Positions 1 to 7,166 of a stretch of 19,269 nucleotides of DNA are shown piece by piece. A model generated the notes under the pieces. The model saw nothing but the letters and a program-made list of their open reading frames with translations. It had not been told where the DNA came from and did no database searches. A program made the translations under genes and the position numbers. The stretch's first letter is position 1, and every line of letters begins with the position of its first letter. The DNA is from Lachnospiraceae bacterium UBA1258. Lineage in GTDB: Bacteria > Bacillota > Clostridia > Lachnospirales > Lachnospiraceae. The stretch lies in NCBI GenBank assembly GCA_002308235.1, contig DBVS01000017.1, positions 5,955-25,223 on the forward strand, given 5' to 3'.

Positions 1-26
1 GATAATGATATGATATCAATGAAAAA

Positions 27-47
27 TATCCGTCAAAATGACGGATA
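27..47. other. Perfect inverted repeat upstream of cbiG
   Basis: TATCCGTCA (27-35) and TGACGGATA (39-47) form a perfect 9-bp stem with a 3-nt AAA loop, 48 bp before the cbiG start. No T-run follows on the + strand, so it is not a standard terminator. Frame 1 is open from base 1 to a TAA at 46-48, so the repeat might overlap the end of an upstream gene that lies outside the window. It could be a regulator site, an mRNA hairpin or chance; the window edge prevents a choice. Confidence 0.35.
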
Positions 48-95
48 AGAAGACAGAAAAGAATCCCAAAAAAAGATCGAAGGGGGAAAACCGCA

Positions 96-1187
96 GTGAC
101 TACCGCATATTTTTATCTTACACCGGAAGGAAAGCAGCTGGCCGAGAAGCTTGCCGCCTCACATCCCGGGAAGATCTACGGAAAAGAGAATTTCAAGGAT
201 AATCTGAGAGAAGGCTTCGGGACCTTTGATTATCTGGTCTGCATCATGGCCACCGGCATCGTGGTCCGCATACTGGCACCGCTGATCTGCCATAAGACCA
301 GTGATCCCGGAGTGGTGGTCATGGACCAGAAGGGCAGATATGCCATCAGTCTGCTGTCAGGTCACCTGGGCGGAGCCAATGATCTTGCCCGGGAGATGGC
401 GGCGATCTCCGGAGGACAGGCCGTGATCACCACAGCCACGGATGTGGCCGGCGAGATCTCCTTCGATACCTTCGCCAAGAAATACCGGATGGCCATAGAG
501 AATATCGGAGAGCTGAAACATATCAGCGGGGCACTTCTGGAGGGAAAGTCCGTCGGCATCATCACGGACTACCCTGTTTCCGCGGAATCCTTCCCGGAGC
601 TGAGGGAAGGCCTGGAGCGGGGCAGGTTTATGATCTTTCCGACTGAGAAGGTAAGGTCGCATGCGGACAGTCCGGCCTTTGAATCCCTCTTCCCCGGCGG
701 CCTCCCCCTGGTGGTGATCGACGAAGGCTTCTCCTTCACCGGAGAAGAGAGGAAAGAACTTAAATCACCGGTCCTCTATCTGAGACCCAGGACCATCTGC
801 GCGGGAATCGGATGCAAACGGGGTATGGCTGCGGACCCCATCGGGGAAGCCTTGCTCGATACAATAAAAAAAGAAGGCCTTAGCCCTCTTTCTTTAAAAT
901 GTATCTCCACTATCCCGTTAAAAGCCGATGAACCGGGAATCCTGACCACGGCTTCCCGTCTGAATGTCCCCCTCAAGGTCATCCCTACCGAAGAGATCGA
1001 AGCCCTCGACATTGCCGATCTGGGTATACAGACCTCCGACTATGTAGAACAGCACACAGGGGTACCCTCCGTATCCACAGCCAGCTCCTACCTGGCTTCC
1101 GGTAAGGGAAAAATCCTGGTGGACAAGGCAAAATACAAGGGGATCACTATCGCCCTTTCCCGGGCGGACATTTTCTCCGGACAATGA
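96..1187 (+). CDS. cbiG: Cobalt-precorrin-5A hydrolase CbiG
   Basis: CbiG opens the delta-lactone of cobalt-precorrin-5A and releases acetaldehyde in the anaerobic (early cobalt insertion) route to cobalamin; it is cytosolic. The 363-aa protein shows the family order: an N-terminal domain with LVCIMATGIVVR (about 47-58) and ISLLSGHLGGAN (about 84-95), a variable middle, and a C-terminal domain starting at CAGIGCKRG (about 235) and continuing through STIPLKADEPG and TGVPSVSTASSYLASG. It starts at GTG, preceded by AGGGGG (81-86) about 9 nt upstream; no ATG is better placed. It converges on hisA with a 27-bp gap. Codon use favours CTG for Leu (about 19 CTG to 8 CTT) and uses CGG and AGG for Arg, unlike the genes beyond 2005. 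Other cob/cbi genes, if present, lie left of the window. Family assignment is secure from the motifs. Confidence 0.93.
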   Translation: MTTAYFYLTPEGKQLAEKLAASHPGKIYGKENFKDNLREGFGTFDYLVCIMATGIVVRILAPLICHKTSDPGVVVMDQKGRYAISLLSGHLGGANDLAREMAAISGGQAVITTATDVAGEISFDTFAKKYRMAIENIGELKHISGALLEGKSVGIITDYPVSAESFPELREGLERGRFMIFPTEKVRSHADSPAFESLFPGGLPLVVIDEGFSFTGEERKELKSPVLYLRPRTICAGIGCKRGMAADPIGEALLDTIKKEGLSPLSLKCISTIPLKADEPGILTTASRLNVPLKVIPTEEIEALDIADLGIQTSDYVEQHTGVPSVSTASSYLASGKGKILVDKAKYKGITIALSRADIFSGQ

Positions 1188-1200
1188 TCCGGAAATGAAT

Positions 1201-1214
1201 CCCGGTCATCCGGG
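1201..1214. terminator. Short GC hairpin between convergent cbiG and hisA
   Basis: CCCGG-TCAT-CCGGG makes a 5-bp GC stem filling half of the 27-bp gap between two converging genes. Neither strand has a clear T-run after it, so it would be at best a weak bidirectional terminator. The assignment comes mainly from its location. Confidence 0.35.
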
Positions 1215-1991
1215 CTATTCTCCGATCACTTCCAGGACTTTCGCAAACTCCATCTTACCGCCGAAAAGATCCAGGGCGCTGCCGATGGTGACATCCACTT
1301 TGTCCCGTCCCAGCGCCTTAAGCTTTCTCAGATCCTCAAAGCTTCCTATCCCGCCTGCGTATGTGACGGGAATCCCGTCCCAGCGGCCGAGAAGGGCAGC
1401 CAGGTCCTCCTCGATCCCACTCGCTTTTCCTTCCACATCCACCGCATGGATCAGGAATTCACTGCAGTGGCCGGCCAGCCGGTCCAGAGTCTCTTCATTC
1501 AGGACAACATCCGTGAACTTCTGCCAGCGGTCCGTCACGATATAGTAGGCGCCGTCCCTTTTTCTGCAGCTGAGGTCCAGAACAATATGCTCTTTCCCGA
1601 CAGTTCTTTCCATGGCGGAGAGGTTCTCCCTGTTGATCTTTCCTTCCTTAAAGACGAAGGAAGTGACGATGATATGGGATGCCCCCTGTTCCAGAAAGAA
1701 TCCGGCATTGTCCGCGTTCATCCCCCCGCCGATCTGCAGCCCCTCCGGGTAGGCATCCAGAGCCAGACAGGCCTGATGCACATCCATGGGGTAATACCTG
1801 CTGGAAGGGGGATTCAGAAGGATCACATGTCCTCCTTTTAATCCGGCATCCCTGTAGAGCCCCGCATAATAATCCCCGGACTTCTCCGAGACAAAATTAT
1901 CCATGGCATAATCTCCCCGGTCCAGGAGACTGCCTCCCACGATCTGCTTTACTTTTCCGTTATGAATGTCAATGCAGGGTCTGAATTCCAT
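1215..1991 (-). CDS. hisA: ProFAR isomerase HisA, eukaryotic HIS6-like type
   Basis: This enzyme isomerises phosphoribosylformimino-AICAR ribotide (ProFAR to PRFAR), the fourth step of histidine synthesis, on a TIM barrel in the cytosol. The 258-aa protein matches the fungal/plant HIS6 style rather than the usual bacterial HisA: CIDIHNGKVKQIVGGSL near the N terminus, then NFVSEKSGDYYAGLY, IVTSFVF, IVLDLSCRK, WQKFTDVVLNEETL, FLIHAVDVEGK, and a C-terminal VDVTIGSALDLFGGK. The catalytic Asp pair is expected at CID (Asp8) and HAVDVEG. It lies 13 nt after dapB on the same strand, with a GGAGAC ribosome binding site in that gap, so it is probably the last gene of the riboswitch-controlled dap operon. 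No other his gene is visible. Codon use (about 16 CTG to 4 CTT; no CGT) resembles cbiG, not dapB, which suggests separate ancestry or a sequence junction. Confidence 0.9.
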   Translation of the reverse strand: MEFRPCIDIHNGKVKQIVGGSLLDRGDYAMDNFVSEKSGDYYAGLYRDAGLKGGHVILLNPPSSRYYPMDVHQACLALDAYPEGLQIGGGMNADNAGFFLEQGASHIIVTSFVFKEGKINRENLSAMERTVGKEHIVLDLSCRKRDGAYYIVTDRWQKFTDVVLNEETLDRLAGHCSEFLIHAVDVEGKASGIEEDLAALLGRWDGIPVTYAGGIGSFEDLRKLKALGRDKVDVTIGSALDLFGGKMEFAKVLEVIGE

Positions 1992-2004
1992 TTTGTCTCC
2001 GTGA

Positions 2005-2757
2005 TCAGCCGATAACAGCGCTCATGTCATACATTCCGGGTGCTTTTCCGGCAAGGAACATAGCCGCAGCCACCGCGCCGTTTGCAAAAATGGCCTTGGA
2101 ATAGGCTGTGTGTTTGATGGTTATCACTTCATCGGGGCCTGCGAAGATAACCTCGTGTTCGCCCACGATACTGCCGCCTCTCACCGCGGAAATGCCGATC
2201 TCGTTCTTGCTTCTCTTCTTGCGTTCCTTCGTACGGTCATAAACGTAATCATAGTTTAAGCCTTCGTTTATCGCGTCCGCAAGAGCAAGGGCTGTGCCGC
2301 TGGGAGCGTCCACCTTCTGGTTGTGATGCTTTTCGACTATCTCGATGTCAAAGCCCGCGGGAGCAAGAATGCCCGTTACGGCCTTTAATTCCTTTAATAA
2401 CATGTTGATTCCGAGAGACATGTTGGCGCTTCGAAGGATCGGGATCTTTGCGGATGCAGCCTTTACTTTTTCAAGCTGCTCTTCGCTTAAACCCGTGGTA
2501 CAAAGCACCAAAGGAAGTCTTCTCTTAACGCAGTATTCAAGCAGTCTGTCCGTTGCTTTCGATGAAGAAAAATCGATGACTGCGTCCGCATTTTCAAGGC
2601 ACTCATCGATATCCGTATAAACGGGATATGGATTCATGCTATTGTTGTCAAGCACGTCCACGCCCGCAACGATCTCCGCGTCTTCCATATTGTCCACGAT
2701 ATTTGTAATAACCCGGCCCATTTTACCGTTACAGCCGTGCATTATGATTCTTACCAT
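2005..2757 (-). CDS. dapB: 4-hydroxy-tetrahydrodipicolinate reductase DapB
   Basis: DapB reduces the DapA product with NAD(P)H to tetrahydrodipicolinate, on the way to diaminopimelate and lysine. The 250-aa length is normal for the family. The N-terminal Rossmann motif is HGCNGKMGR (about 8-16). The catalytic and substrate-binding block is EKHHNQKVDAPSGTA, containing the His pair, the Lys and the DAPSGT loop. The C terminus KAPGMYDMSAVIG is typical of the family, so the gene is complete. The ATG is preceded by GAGGTG, which overlaps the dapA stop codon; the gap to dapA is 8 nt, pointing to a shared transcript and translational coupling. Leu codons are mostly CTT, as in dapA and typA and unlike downstream hisA. 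Confidence 0.96.
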   Translation of the reverse strand: MVRIIMHGCNGKMGRVITNIVDNMEDAEIVAGVDVLDNNSMNPYPVYTDIDECLENADAVIDFSSSKATDRLLEYCVKRRLPLVLCTTGLSEEQLEKVKAASAKIPILRSANMSLGINMLLKELKAVTGILAPAGFDIEIVEKHHNQKVDAPSGTALALADAINEGLNYDYVYDRTKERKKRSKNEIGISAVRGGSIVGEHEVIFAGPDEVITIKHTAYSKAIFANGAVAAAMFLAGKAPGMYDMSAVIG

Positions 2758-2765
2758 GTTACACC

Positions 2766-3701
2766 TCAGTCTTTCGATAAATCGTTGAATTTGATCACCT
2801 GGTTCTGGTTGACCTTAATTCCGTAGTTTTCAAGGGATTTTTTAAGTCTTTCAAGGTTTACGGCTTCCATTTCGGTAAGGGGAAGTCTTACCGGGCCTGC
2901 CTCAAGTCCCATAAGGTTCATGGCCGCCTTAACGGGGATGGGGTTAACCTCGCAGAACAGACTCTTTATAAGGTCGAAGGCTTCAAGCTGAAGCTTTCGG
3001 CTTTCGGCGATCCTGCCTTCAAGGTATGCAGCCACGATGTCGTGGGTTTCTTTGGGCGCTACGTTTGAAAGTACAGAGATAACTCCCAGGCCCCCGAGAG
3101 AAAGAATGGGTACTATCTGGTCGTCATTTCCGGAATAAATCGCGAAATCTTCATCCATGATCGAAGCAAGCATTGCAATCTGGGAAATGTCTCCGCTGGC
3201 TTCTTTGATCGCTACCACGTTCTTTGCCCTTTCGTTTATTTCCTTAACGGTCTTGGGAAGAATGTTGCAGCCGGTCCTGGAAGGCACATTGTAAAGGATC
3301 ACGGGGATCTTAACGGCTTCCGCGGTCTTAACGAAGTGCTCGACAAGACCCTTCTGGGTAGCCTTGTTATAATAGGGGGTAACAAGAAGGAGGGCGTCTG
3401 CGCCTAACTTCTCTGCCTCTTTTGAAAGATAAATGGCTGTTTCGGTGCTGTTTGAACCGGTGCCCGCAATAACGGGAACACGCTTCGCCACCTTCTCAAC
3501 CGTGTGACGGATGACATTTAAGTGTTCTTCGTGAGAAAGAGTGGATGCTTCGCCGGTGGTTCCGCAGGCTACGATCGCATCGGTTCCGTTCTTGATCTGA
3601 AACTCCAGCAGTTCGTCGAGTTTTTCGTAATTAACGGATCCGTCGACTTTCATAGGTGTTACAAGAGCAACTGCAGCTCCCGTAAAAATAGGTTTACTCA
3701 T
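2766..3701 (-). CDS. dapA: 4-hydroxy-tetrahydrodipicolinate synthase DapA
   Basis: DapA condenses pyruvate with aspartate semialdehyde, the committed step toward diaminopimelate and lysine. It is a cytosolic TIM-barrel enzyme. The 311-aa protein has GTTGEAS (47-53), the YNVPSRTG loop with Tyr137, and the Schiff-base lysine in VAIKEASGD (Lys166). The start chosen is ATG at 3701, preceded by a strong AAGGAGG; the longer reading frame to 3725 would begin at TTG and takes in that ribosome binding site. The C terminus runs a little past the usual 290-300 residues (NQNQVIKFNDLSKD). It is the first gene of dapA-dapB-hisA, with a lysine riboswitch and terminator in its leader, so end-product repression by lysine is expected. 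Confidence 0.96.
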   Translation of the reverse strand: MSKPIFTGAAVALVTPMKVDGSVNYEKLDELLEFQIKNGTDAIVACGTTGEASTLSHEEHLNVIRHTVEKVAKRVPVIAGTGSNSTETAIYLSKEAEKLGADALLLVTPYYNKATQKGLVEHFVKTAEAVKIPVILYNVPSRTGCNILPKTVKEINERAKNVVAIKEASGDISQIAMLASIMDEDFAIYSGNDDQIVPILSLGGLGVISVLSNVAPKETHDIVAAYLEGRIAESRKLQLEAFDLIKSLFCEVNPIPVKAAMNLMGLEAGPVRLPLTEMEAVNLERLKKSLENYGIKVNQNQVIKFNDLSKD

Positions 3702-3735
3702 AAATTTCCTCCTTGATTCCTCCAAAAACCACGGT

Positions 3736-3769
3736 AAAAAAATAAGCCGAACGTAAAAATACGGTCAGC
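3736..3769 (-). terminator. Attenuator terminator of the dapA lysine riboswitch
   Basis: On the minus strand GCTGACCGTA-TTTT-TACGTTCGGC forms a 10-bp stem (one mismatch, one G.U pair) followed by TTATTTTTTT (3736-3745). It lies between the aptamer and dapA, ending 35 nt before the ATG. This is the expression platform expected for a lysine-off transcriptional riboswitch. Which leader segment acts as the antiterminator was not worked out. Confidence 0.88.
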
Positions 3770-3784
3770 CCATCAAATCAATCC

Positions 3785-3955
3785 AATGATAGCGCCCCAC
3801 CCCGTAAGGGATGACAGTCATGCACGTGTTTCATGCATGCCCAGAGCCCGATCCTGCGGAAGATCGTCTCTTCGGCGTTTGACCCTTTCTCCTATCTTCA
3901 ACCGTGCCCGACACGTCCGATAAGATAATAATGCAAAACGCAACCTCTACCGTGT
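3785..3955 (-). promoter_or_regulatory. Lysine riboswitch (L-box) aptamer upstream of dapA
   Basis: Read on the minus strand, the leader carries lysine-riboswitch landmarks in order: GGTAGAGGTTGC at the 5' end (family AGAGGUGC), GAGAAAGGGTC, ACGCCGAAG, GGGCTCTGGGCATGCATGAA, GCATGACTGTCA, and GGGGTGGGGCGCTATC at the 3' end. The closing helix P1 is GGTAG (3947-3951) with CTATC (3788-3792). The downstream gene is dapA and an intrinsic terminator follows, both as expected. Lysine binding should favour the terminator. Recognition is from memory of the family consensus, not from a covariance search. Confidence 0.9.
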
Positions 3956-3974
3956 TTGTTTTATTGTTGTTGCT

Positions 3975-4003
3975 ATGTTAACACCGTACAACCCCGCTGT
4001 CAA
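3975..4003 (-). promoter_or_regulatory. Promoter of the dapA-dapB-hisA operon
   Basis: On the minus strand a consensus -35 TTGACA (3998-4003) is separated by 17 bp from a -10 TAACAT (3975-3980). Transcription would start near 3968, giving a leader of about 270 nt that contains the whole riboswitch and terminator. It is divergent from the typA promoter. Confidence 0.8.
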
Positions 4004-4032
4004 GAGAAGCCTCATTTTTGTTGAATTTTACA

Positions 4033-4061
4033 TTGCCCGAGCACCCGTATGGTGATATAAT
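4033..4061 (+). promoter_or_regulatory. Promoter of typA
   Basis: TTGCCC (4033-4038), a 17-bp spacer and a perfect TATAAT (4056-4061) with an extended -10 TGA immediately before it. The predicted start near 4068 gives a 5' leader of about 65 nt. That leader holds a small GTGG/CCAC hairpin (4103-4114), whose meaning is unclear. Confidence 0.78.
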
Positions 4062-4132
4062 AACCCGCGGTTTTGAATTTTTAACTTAAGCCTCCGAAGA
4101 ATGTGGGGCTCCACCGACAGGACAGGTAAAAT

Positions 4133-5965
4133 ATGAAACAGACAAGAAACGACATCAGAAATGTAGCGATCATAGCCCACGTAGACCACGGCAAGACCAC
4201 TCTCGTGGACGAGCTTTTAAAACAGAGCGGTGTATTCCGTGAAAATCAGGAAGTCCGTGAAAGAGTCATGGACTCAAACGATATCGAGCGTGAGCGCGGT
4301 ATCACCATTCTTTCAAAGAACACAGCCGTATCCTACAAGGGCACCAAAATTAACATCATTGACACTCCCGGCCATGCAGATTTCGGCGGAGAGGTTGAGC
4401 GCGTGCTTAAAATGGTCAACGGTGTTATCCTGGTGGTTGATGCCTTCGAAGGCCCCATGCCCCAGACAAGATTCGTGCTTTCAAAAGCCATGAGCCTTAA
4501 GCTTCCCGTTATCGTATGCGTGAACAAGATCGACAGACCCGAAGCACGTCCCAAGGAAGTCATCGACGAAGTTCTGGAGCTTTTCCTTGAGCTTGACGCA
4601 GACGACTCCCAGCTTGACTGCCCCTTCGTATTCGCTTCCGCAAAGGGCGGTTTCGCTTCCCTTGACCCCGATGTGAAGGGTACCAGCATGGAGCCTCTTT
4701 TTGATACAATCTTAAAGGCTATTCCCGCTCCCGAAGGAGATCCCGACGCAGGCACACAGCTTCTTATTTCCACCATCGACTATAACGAATATGTGGGAAG
4801 GATTGGTGTCGGTAAGGTTGATAACGGTTCCGTTAAAGTCAATCAGGAAGTTGTGATCGTAAACCATCACGAGCCCGACAAAACCCGTAAGGTCAAGATC
4901 TCCAAGCTTTACGAGTTTGACGGCCTTAACAAAGTTGAAGTAAAGGAAGCTTCCATCGGTTCCATCGTTGCGATTTCCGGTATTTCGGACATTCACATCG
5001 GTGATACGATCTGCGATCCCGATGCTCCCAATCCCATTCCCTTCCAGAAGATCTCAGAACCCACCATCGCCATAGACTTCTGCGTAAACGACTCTCCTCT
5101 CGCAGGACTTGAGGGTAAGTTTGTTACCAGCCGTCATTTGCGTGAGCGTCTCTTCAGAGAATTGAATACCGACGTATCCTTAAGGGTCGAAGAAACCGAT
5201 TCCACCGACCGTTTCAAGGTTTCCGGACGCGGTGAACTGCACCTGTCCGTTCTTATAGAGAACATGCGCCGTGAAGGCTTCGAATTTGCCGTAAGCAAAG
5301 CAGAAGTCCTTTACAAGGAAGATGAAAAGGGTAAGCGCCTTGAGCCCATGGAGATCGCCTACGTGGACGTTCCCGAAGAGTACTCCGGCACCGTTATCGA
5401 GAAACTTTCCCAGCGTAAGGGCGAATTAAAGGAAATGGGCCACGCTTCCGGCGGATATACCAGACTCATCTTCTCCATTCCCTCCCGCGGACTTATCGGA
5501 TATCGCGGAGATTTCATGACGGATACCAAGGGTAACGGAATTCTTAATACCATCTTTGACGGATACGGCCCTTACAAAGGAGACATCGCCTACAGAAGCC
5601 AGGGTTCCCTCATCGCCTTCGAATCCGGCGAATCCGTAACCTACGGCCTTTTCAATGCCCAGGAACGCGGAATCCTCTTCATCGGACCCGGCGAAAAGGT
5701 ATACAGCGGTATGGTCATCGGCCAGACCGGAAAGACCGAAGATATCGAGGTTAACGTCTGCAAAAAGAAACAGCTGACCAACACCCGTTCTTCTGCGGCA
5801 GACGAGGCTCTCCGTTTAACGCCTCCCAAGATCTTAAGCCTTGAGCAGGCTCTTGACTTCATCGATACGGATGAGCTTTTGGAAGTCACCCCCACCAAGC
5901 TTCGCATCCGTAAGAAGATCCTGGATCCTTTAATGCGTAAGCGCGCAGGCTTCAAAAAACAGTAA
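4133..5965 (+). CDS. typA: Ribosome-associated GTPase TypA/BipA
   Basis: TypA/BipA is a translational GTPase of the EF-G class that binds the 70S ribosome and aids 50S assembly and stress or cold adaptation. The 610-aa length is typical. The G domain shows AHVDHGKT (15-22), RGITI (55-59), DTPGHADFGGE (77-87) and NKID (131-134), followed by the beta-barrel, EF-G-like domains III and V, and the BipA-specific C-terminal region with RGLIGYRGDFMTDTKGNG and the KKKQLTNTRSS block. The ATG is preceded by AGGACAGG (4119-4126), a modest ribosome binding site. The gene has its own extended -10 promoter, divergent from the dap operon. The hairpin after its stop may end or attenuate its transcript. Confidence 0.97.
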   Translation: MKQTRNDIRNVAIIAHVDHGKTTLVDELLKQSGVFRENQEVRERVMDSNDIERERGITILSKNTAVSYKGTKINIIDTPGHADFGGEVERVLKMVNGVILVVDAFEGPMPQTRFVLSKAMSLKLPVIVCVNKIDRPEARPKEVIDEVLELFLELDADDSQLDCPFVFASAKGGFASLDPDVKGTSMEPLFDTILKAIPAPEGDPDAGTQLLISTIDYNEYVGRIGVGKVDNGSVKVNQEVVIVNHHEPDKTRKVKISKLYEFDGLNKVEVKEASIGSIVAISGISDIHIGDTICDPDAPNPIPFQKISEPTIAIDFCVNDSPLAGLEGKFVTSRHLRERLFRELNTDVSLRVEETDSTDRFKVSGRGELHLSVLIENMRREGFEFAVSKAEVLYKEDEKGKRLEPMEIAYVDVPEEYSGTVIEKLSQRKGELKEMGHASGGYTRLIFSIPSRGLIGYRGDFMTDTKGNGILNTIFDGYGPYKGDIAYRSQGSLIAFESGESVTYGLFNAQERGILFIGPGEKVYSGMVIGQTGKTEDIEVNVCKKKQLTNTRSSAADEALRLTPPKILSLEQALDFIDTDELLEVTPTKLRIRKKILDPLMRKRAGFKKQ

Positions 5966-5985
5966 AGAAAATACAGAATTAAGGT

Positions 5986-6064
5986 TCCCTCCTATACCCT
6001 TGCTTTGCCGCAGGAAACAGTGTATGTTTAAGGTAAAGACAAACGTGTATAGGAGGGATTTTTT
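5986..6064 (+). promoter_or_regulatory. Hairpin sequestering the SDR gene's RBS, with a T-run
   Basis: TCCCTCCTATAC (5986-5997) pairs perfectly with GTATAGGAGGGA (6047-6058), a 12-bp stem enclosing a 49-nt loop. The 3' arm contains the ribosome binding site AGGAGGG of the gene at 6065, and TTTTTT (6059-6064) follows directly up to its ATG. The loop can form a further stem TATGTTT (6023-6029) with AAACGTG (6041-6047). The element can be read as an anti-Shine-Dalgarno switch, an attenuator after typA, or both. It does not match a riboswitch class I recognise. Confidence 0.65.
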
Positions 6065-7084
6065 ATGAAAGAAGCTCTATTTATCGGCGGAACCGGCACC
6101 ATCAGCATGGCGATCACGCGGTTACTTGCAAAGAAACCCGGCTGGCATCTCACACTCTTAAACAGAGGCTCAAGAACCGCGGAACTTCCCGAAGGTGTTG
6201 ATGTCCTCTCCCTCGATATCAATGACGAAGCAGCGGTTTCCCGTGCGCTTCAGGGTAAGACCTTCGACACCGTCTGTGATTTCATCGGTTTCATCCCCGC
6301 CCAGGTCGAAAGAGACTATCGTCTCTTTAACGGCAAGACCAAACAGTACATATACATAAGCTCGGCTTCTGCTTACAAAAAGCCCGTGGATGACGTTTAT
6401 CTTACGGAAGGTACCACTCTTGCAAATCCCTACTGGGAATATTCAAGAAACAAGATTTACTGCGAAGAATTTCTTTTTAAGAAGTATCGTGATGAAGGCT
6501 TCCCCGTAACAGTTATCCGTCCGAGCCACACCTACGACAACCGTGCGGTTCCTTTGGGTGTTCACGGAAATAAGGGCAGCTACCAGGTACTGAAGCGCAT
6601 GCTGGAAGGAAAGCCCGTGATTGTTCACGGCGACGGAACTTCCCTCTGGGCCATGACCTATAACGAGGACTTTGCGATAGCCTTTGTGGGGCTCATGGGC
6701 AATCCCCATGCCGTCGGCGAAGCTTTCCAGATAACCAACGATGAGATCCTTACCTGGAATCAGATCTACAAGACCATCGCCGATACCCTCAAAGTGGAAT
6801 TCAAGCCCTACTACGTCTCTTCCGCTTTCCTTGCGGAAGTCGGAAAACAGTATAACTTCGAAGGCGGCCTCGTAGGTGACAAAGCAAATTCCTATATCTT
6901 CAACAATGCCAAACTGAAGCACGCCGTTCCCGAATTCAGGCCTTCAATCCACTTTGAAGAGGGAATAAGAAGGTGTATCGAAAACATCATGTCTCACCCG
7001 GAGTTTCAGGTCGAAGACCCCGAATTCGATGAGTGGAGCGACAGAGTCATCGAAGCACTTGAGGAAGCTAAGAAGAAAATATAA
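6065..7084 (+). CDS. NAD-dependent epimerase/dehydratase-like protein (extended SDR)
   Basis: A 339-aa extended short-chain dehydrogenase/reductase. The nucleotide-binding motif is GGTGTI (8-13). The strand ending in ISSASAY (98-104) supplies the catalytic Ser region, and Tyr126 and Lys130 in YSRNK form the YxxxK pair. IRPSHTYDN and a substrate domain with HGDGTSLWAMTYNEDFA and FQITNDEILTWNQIY are typical of NAD(P)-dependent sugar-nucleotide epimerase relatives, including CSP41-like proteins. No signal peptide or membrane segment is seen. The substrate cannot be told from sequence. It follows typA by 99 bp on the same strand, with AGGAGGG as ribosome binding site buried in a perfect hairpin, so its expression may be conditional. 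A strong terminator ends it. Confidence 0.85.
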   Translation: MKEALFIGGTGTISMAITRLLAKKPGWHLTLLNRGSRTAELPEGVDVLSLDINDEAAVSRALQGKTFDTVCDFIGFIPAQVERDYRLFNGKTKQYIYISSASAYKKPVDDVYLTEGTTLANPYWEYSRNKIYCEEFLFKKYRDEGFPVTVIRPSHTYDNRAVPLGVHGNKGSYQVLKRMLEGKPVIVHGDGTSLWAMTYNEDFAIAFVGLMGNPHAVGEAFQITNDEILTWNQIYKTIADTLKVEFKPYYVSSAFLAEVGKQYNFEGGLVGDKANSYIFNNAKLKHAVPEFRPSIHFEEGIRRCIENIMSHPEFQVEDPEFDEWSDRVIEALEEAKKKI

Positions 7085-7100
7085 ACGATCGTTCAAACAA

Positions 7101-7135
7101 AAACCGCGCAGCAATCTCCCTACGCTGCGCGGTTT
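7101..7135. terminator. Bidirectional terminator between SDR and coiled-coil genes
   Basis: AAACCGCGCAGC (7101-7112) and GCTGCGCGGTTT (7124-7135) form a perfect 12-bp stem with an 11-nt loop between converging genes. On the minus strand the arm continues as TTTTTGTTTG, a good T-run; on the plus strand it continues TTTCTCTATA, weaker. It probably ends both transcripts. Confidence 0.85.
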
Positions 7136-7166
7136 CTCTATACTGTCTTGACTCTTTTCCCGTAAA

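Noticed and set aside
1446..1984. Plus-strand frames of 131 and 101 aa opposite hisA
   Set aside because: Shadows of a well-supported HisA on the other strand, without ribosome binding sites or recognisable motifs.
3702..3725. Eight-residue N-terminal extension of DapA from TTG at 3725
   Set aside because: The AAGGAGG ribosome binding site lies inside the extension, and MSKPIFTGAAVALVTPM matches the normal DapA start.
5998..6030. Possible promoter TTGCTT-17-TATGTT for the SDR gene inside the hairpin loop
   Set aside because: Only 3/6 and 4/6 matches with no extended -10. It was kept in mind because it would remove the 5' hairpin arm, but it is too weak to report as a feature.
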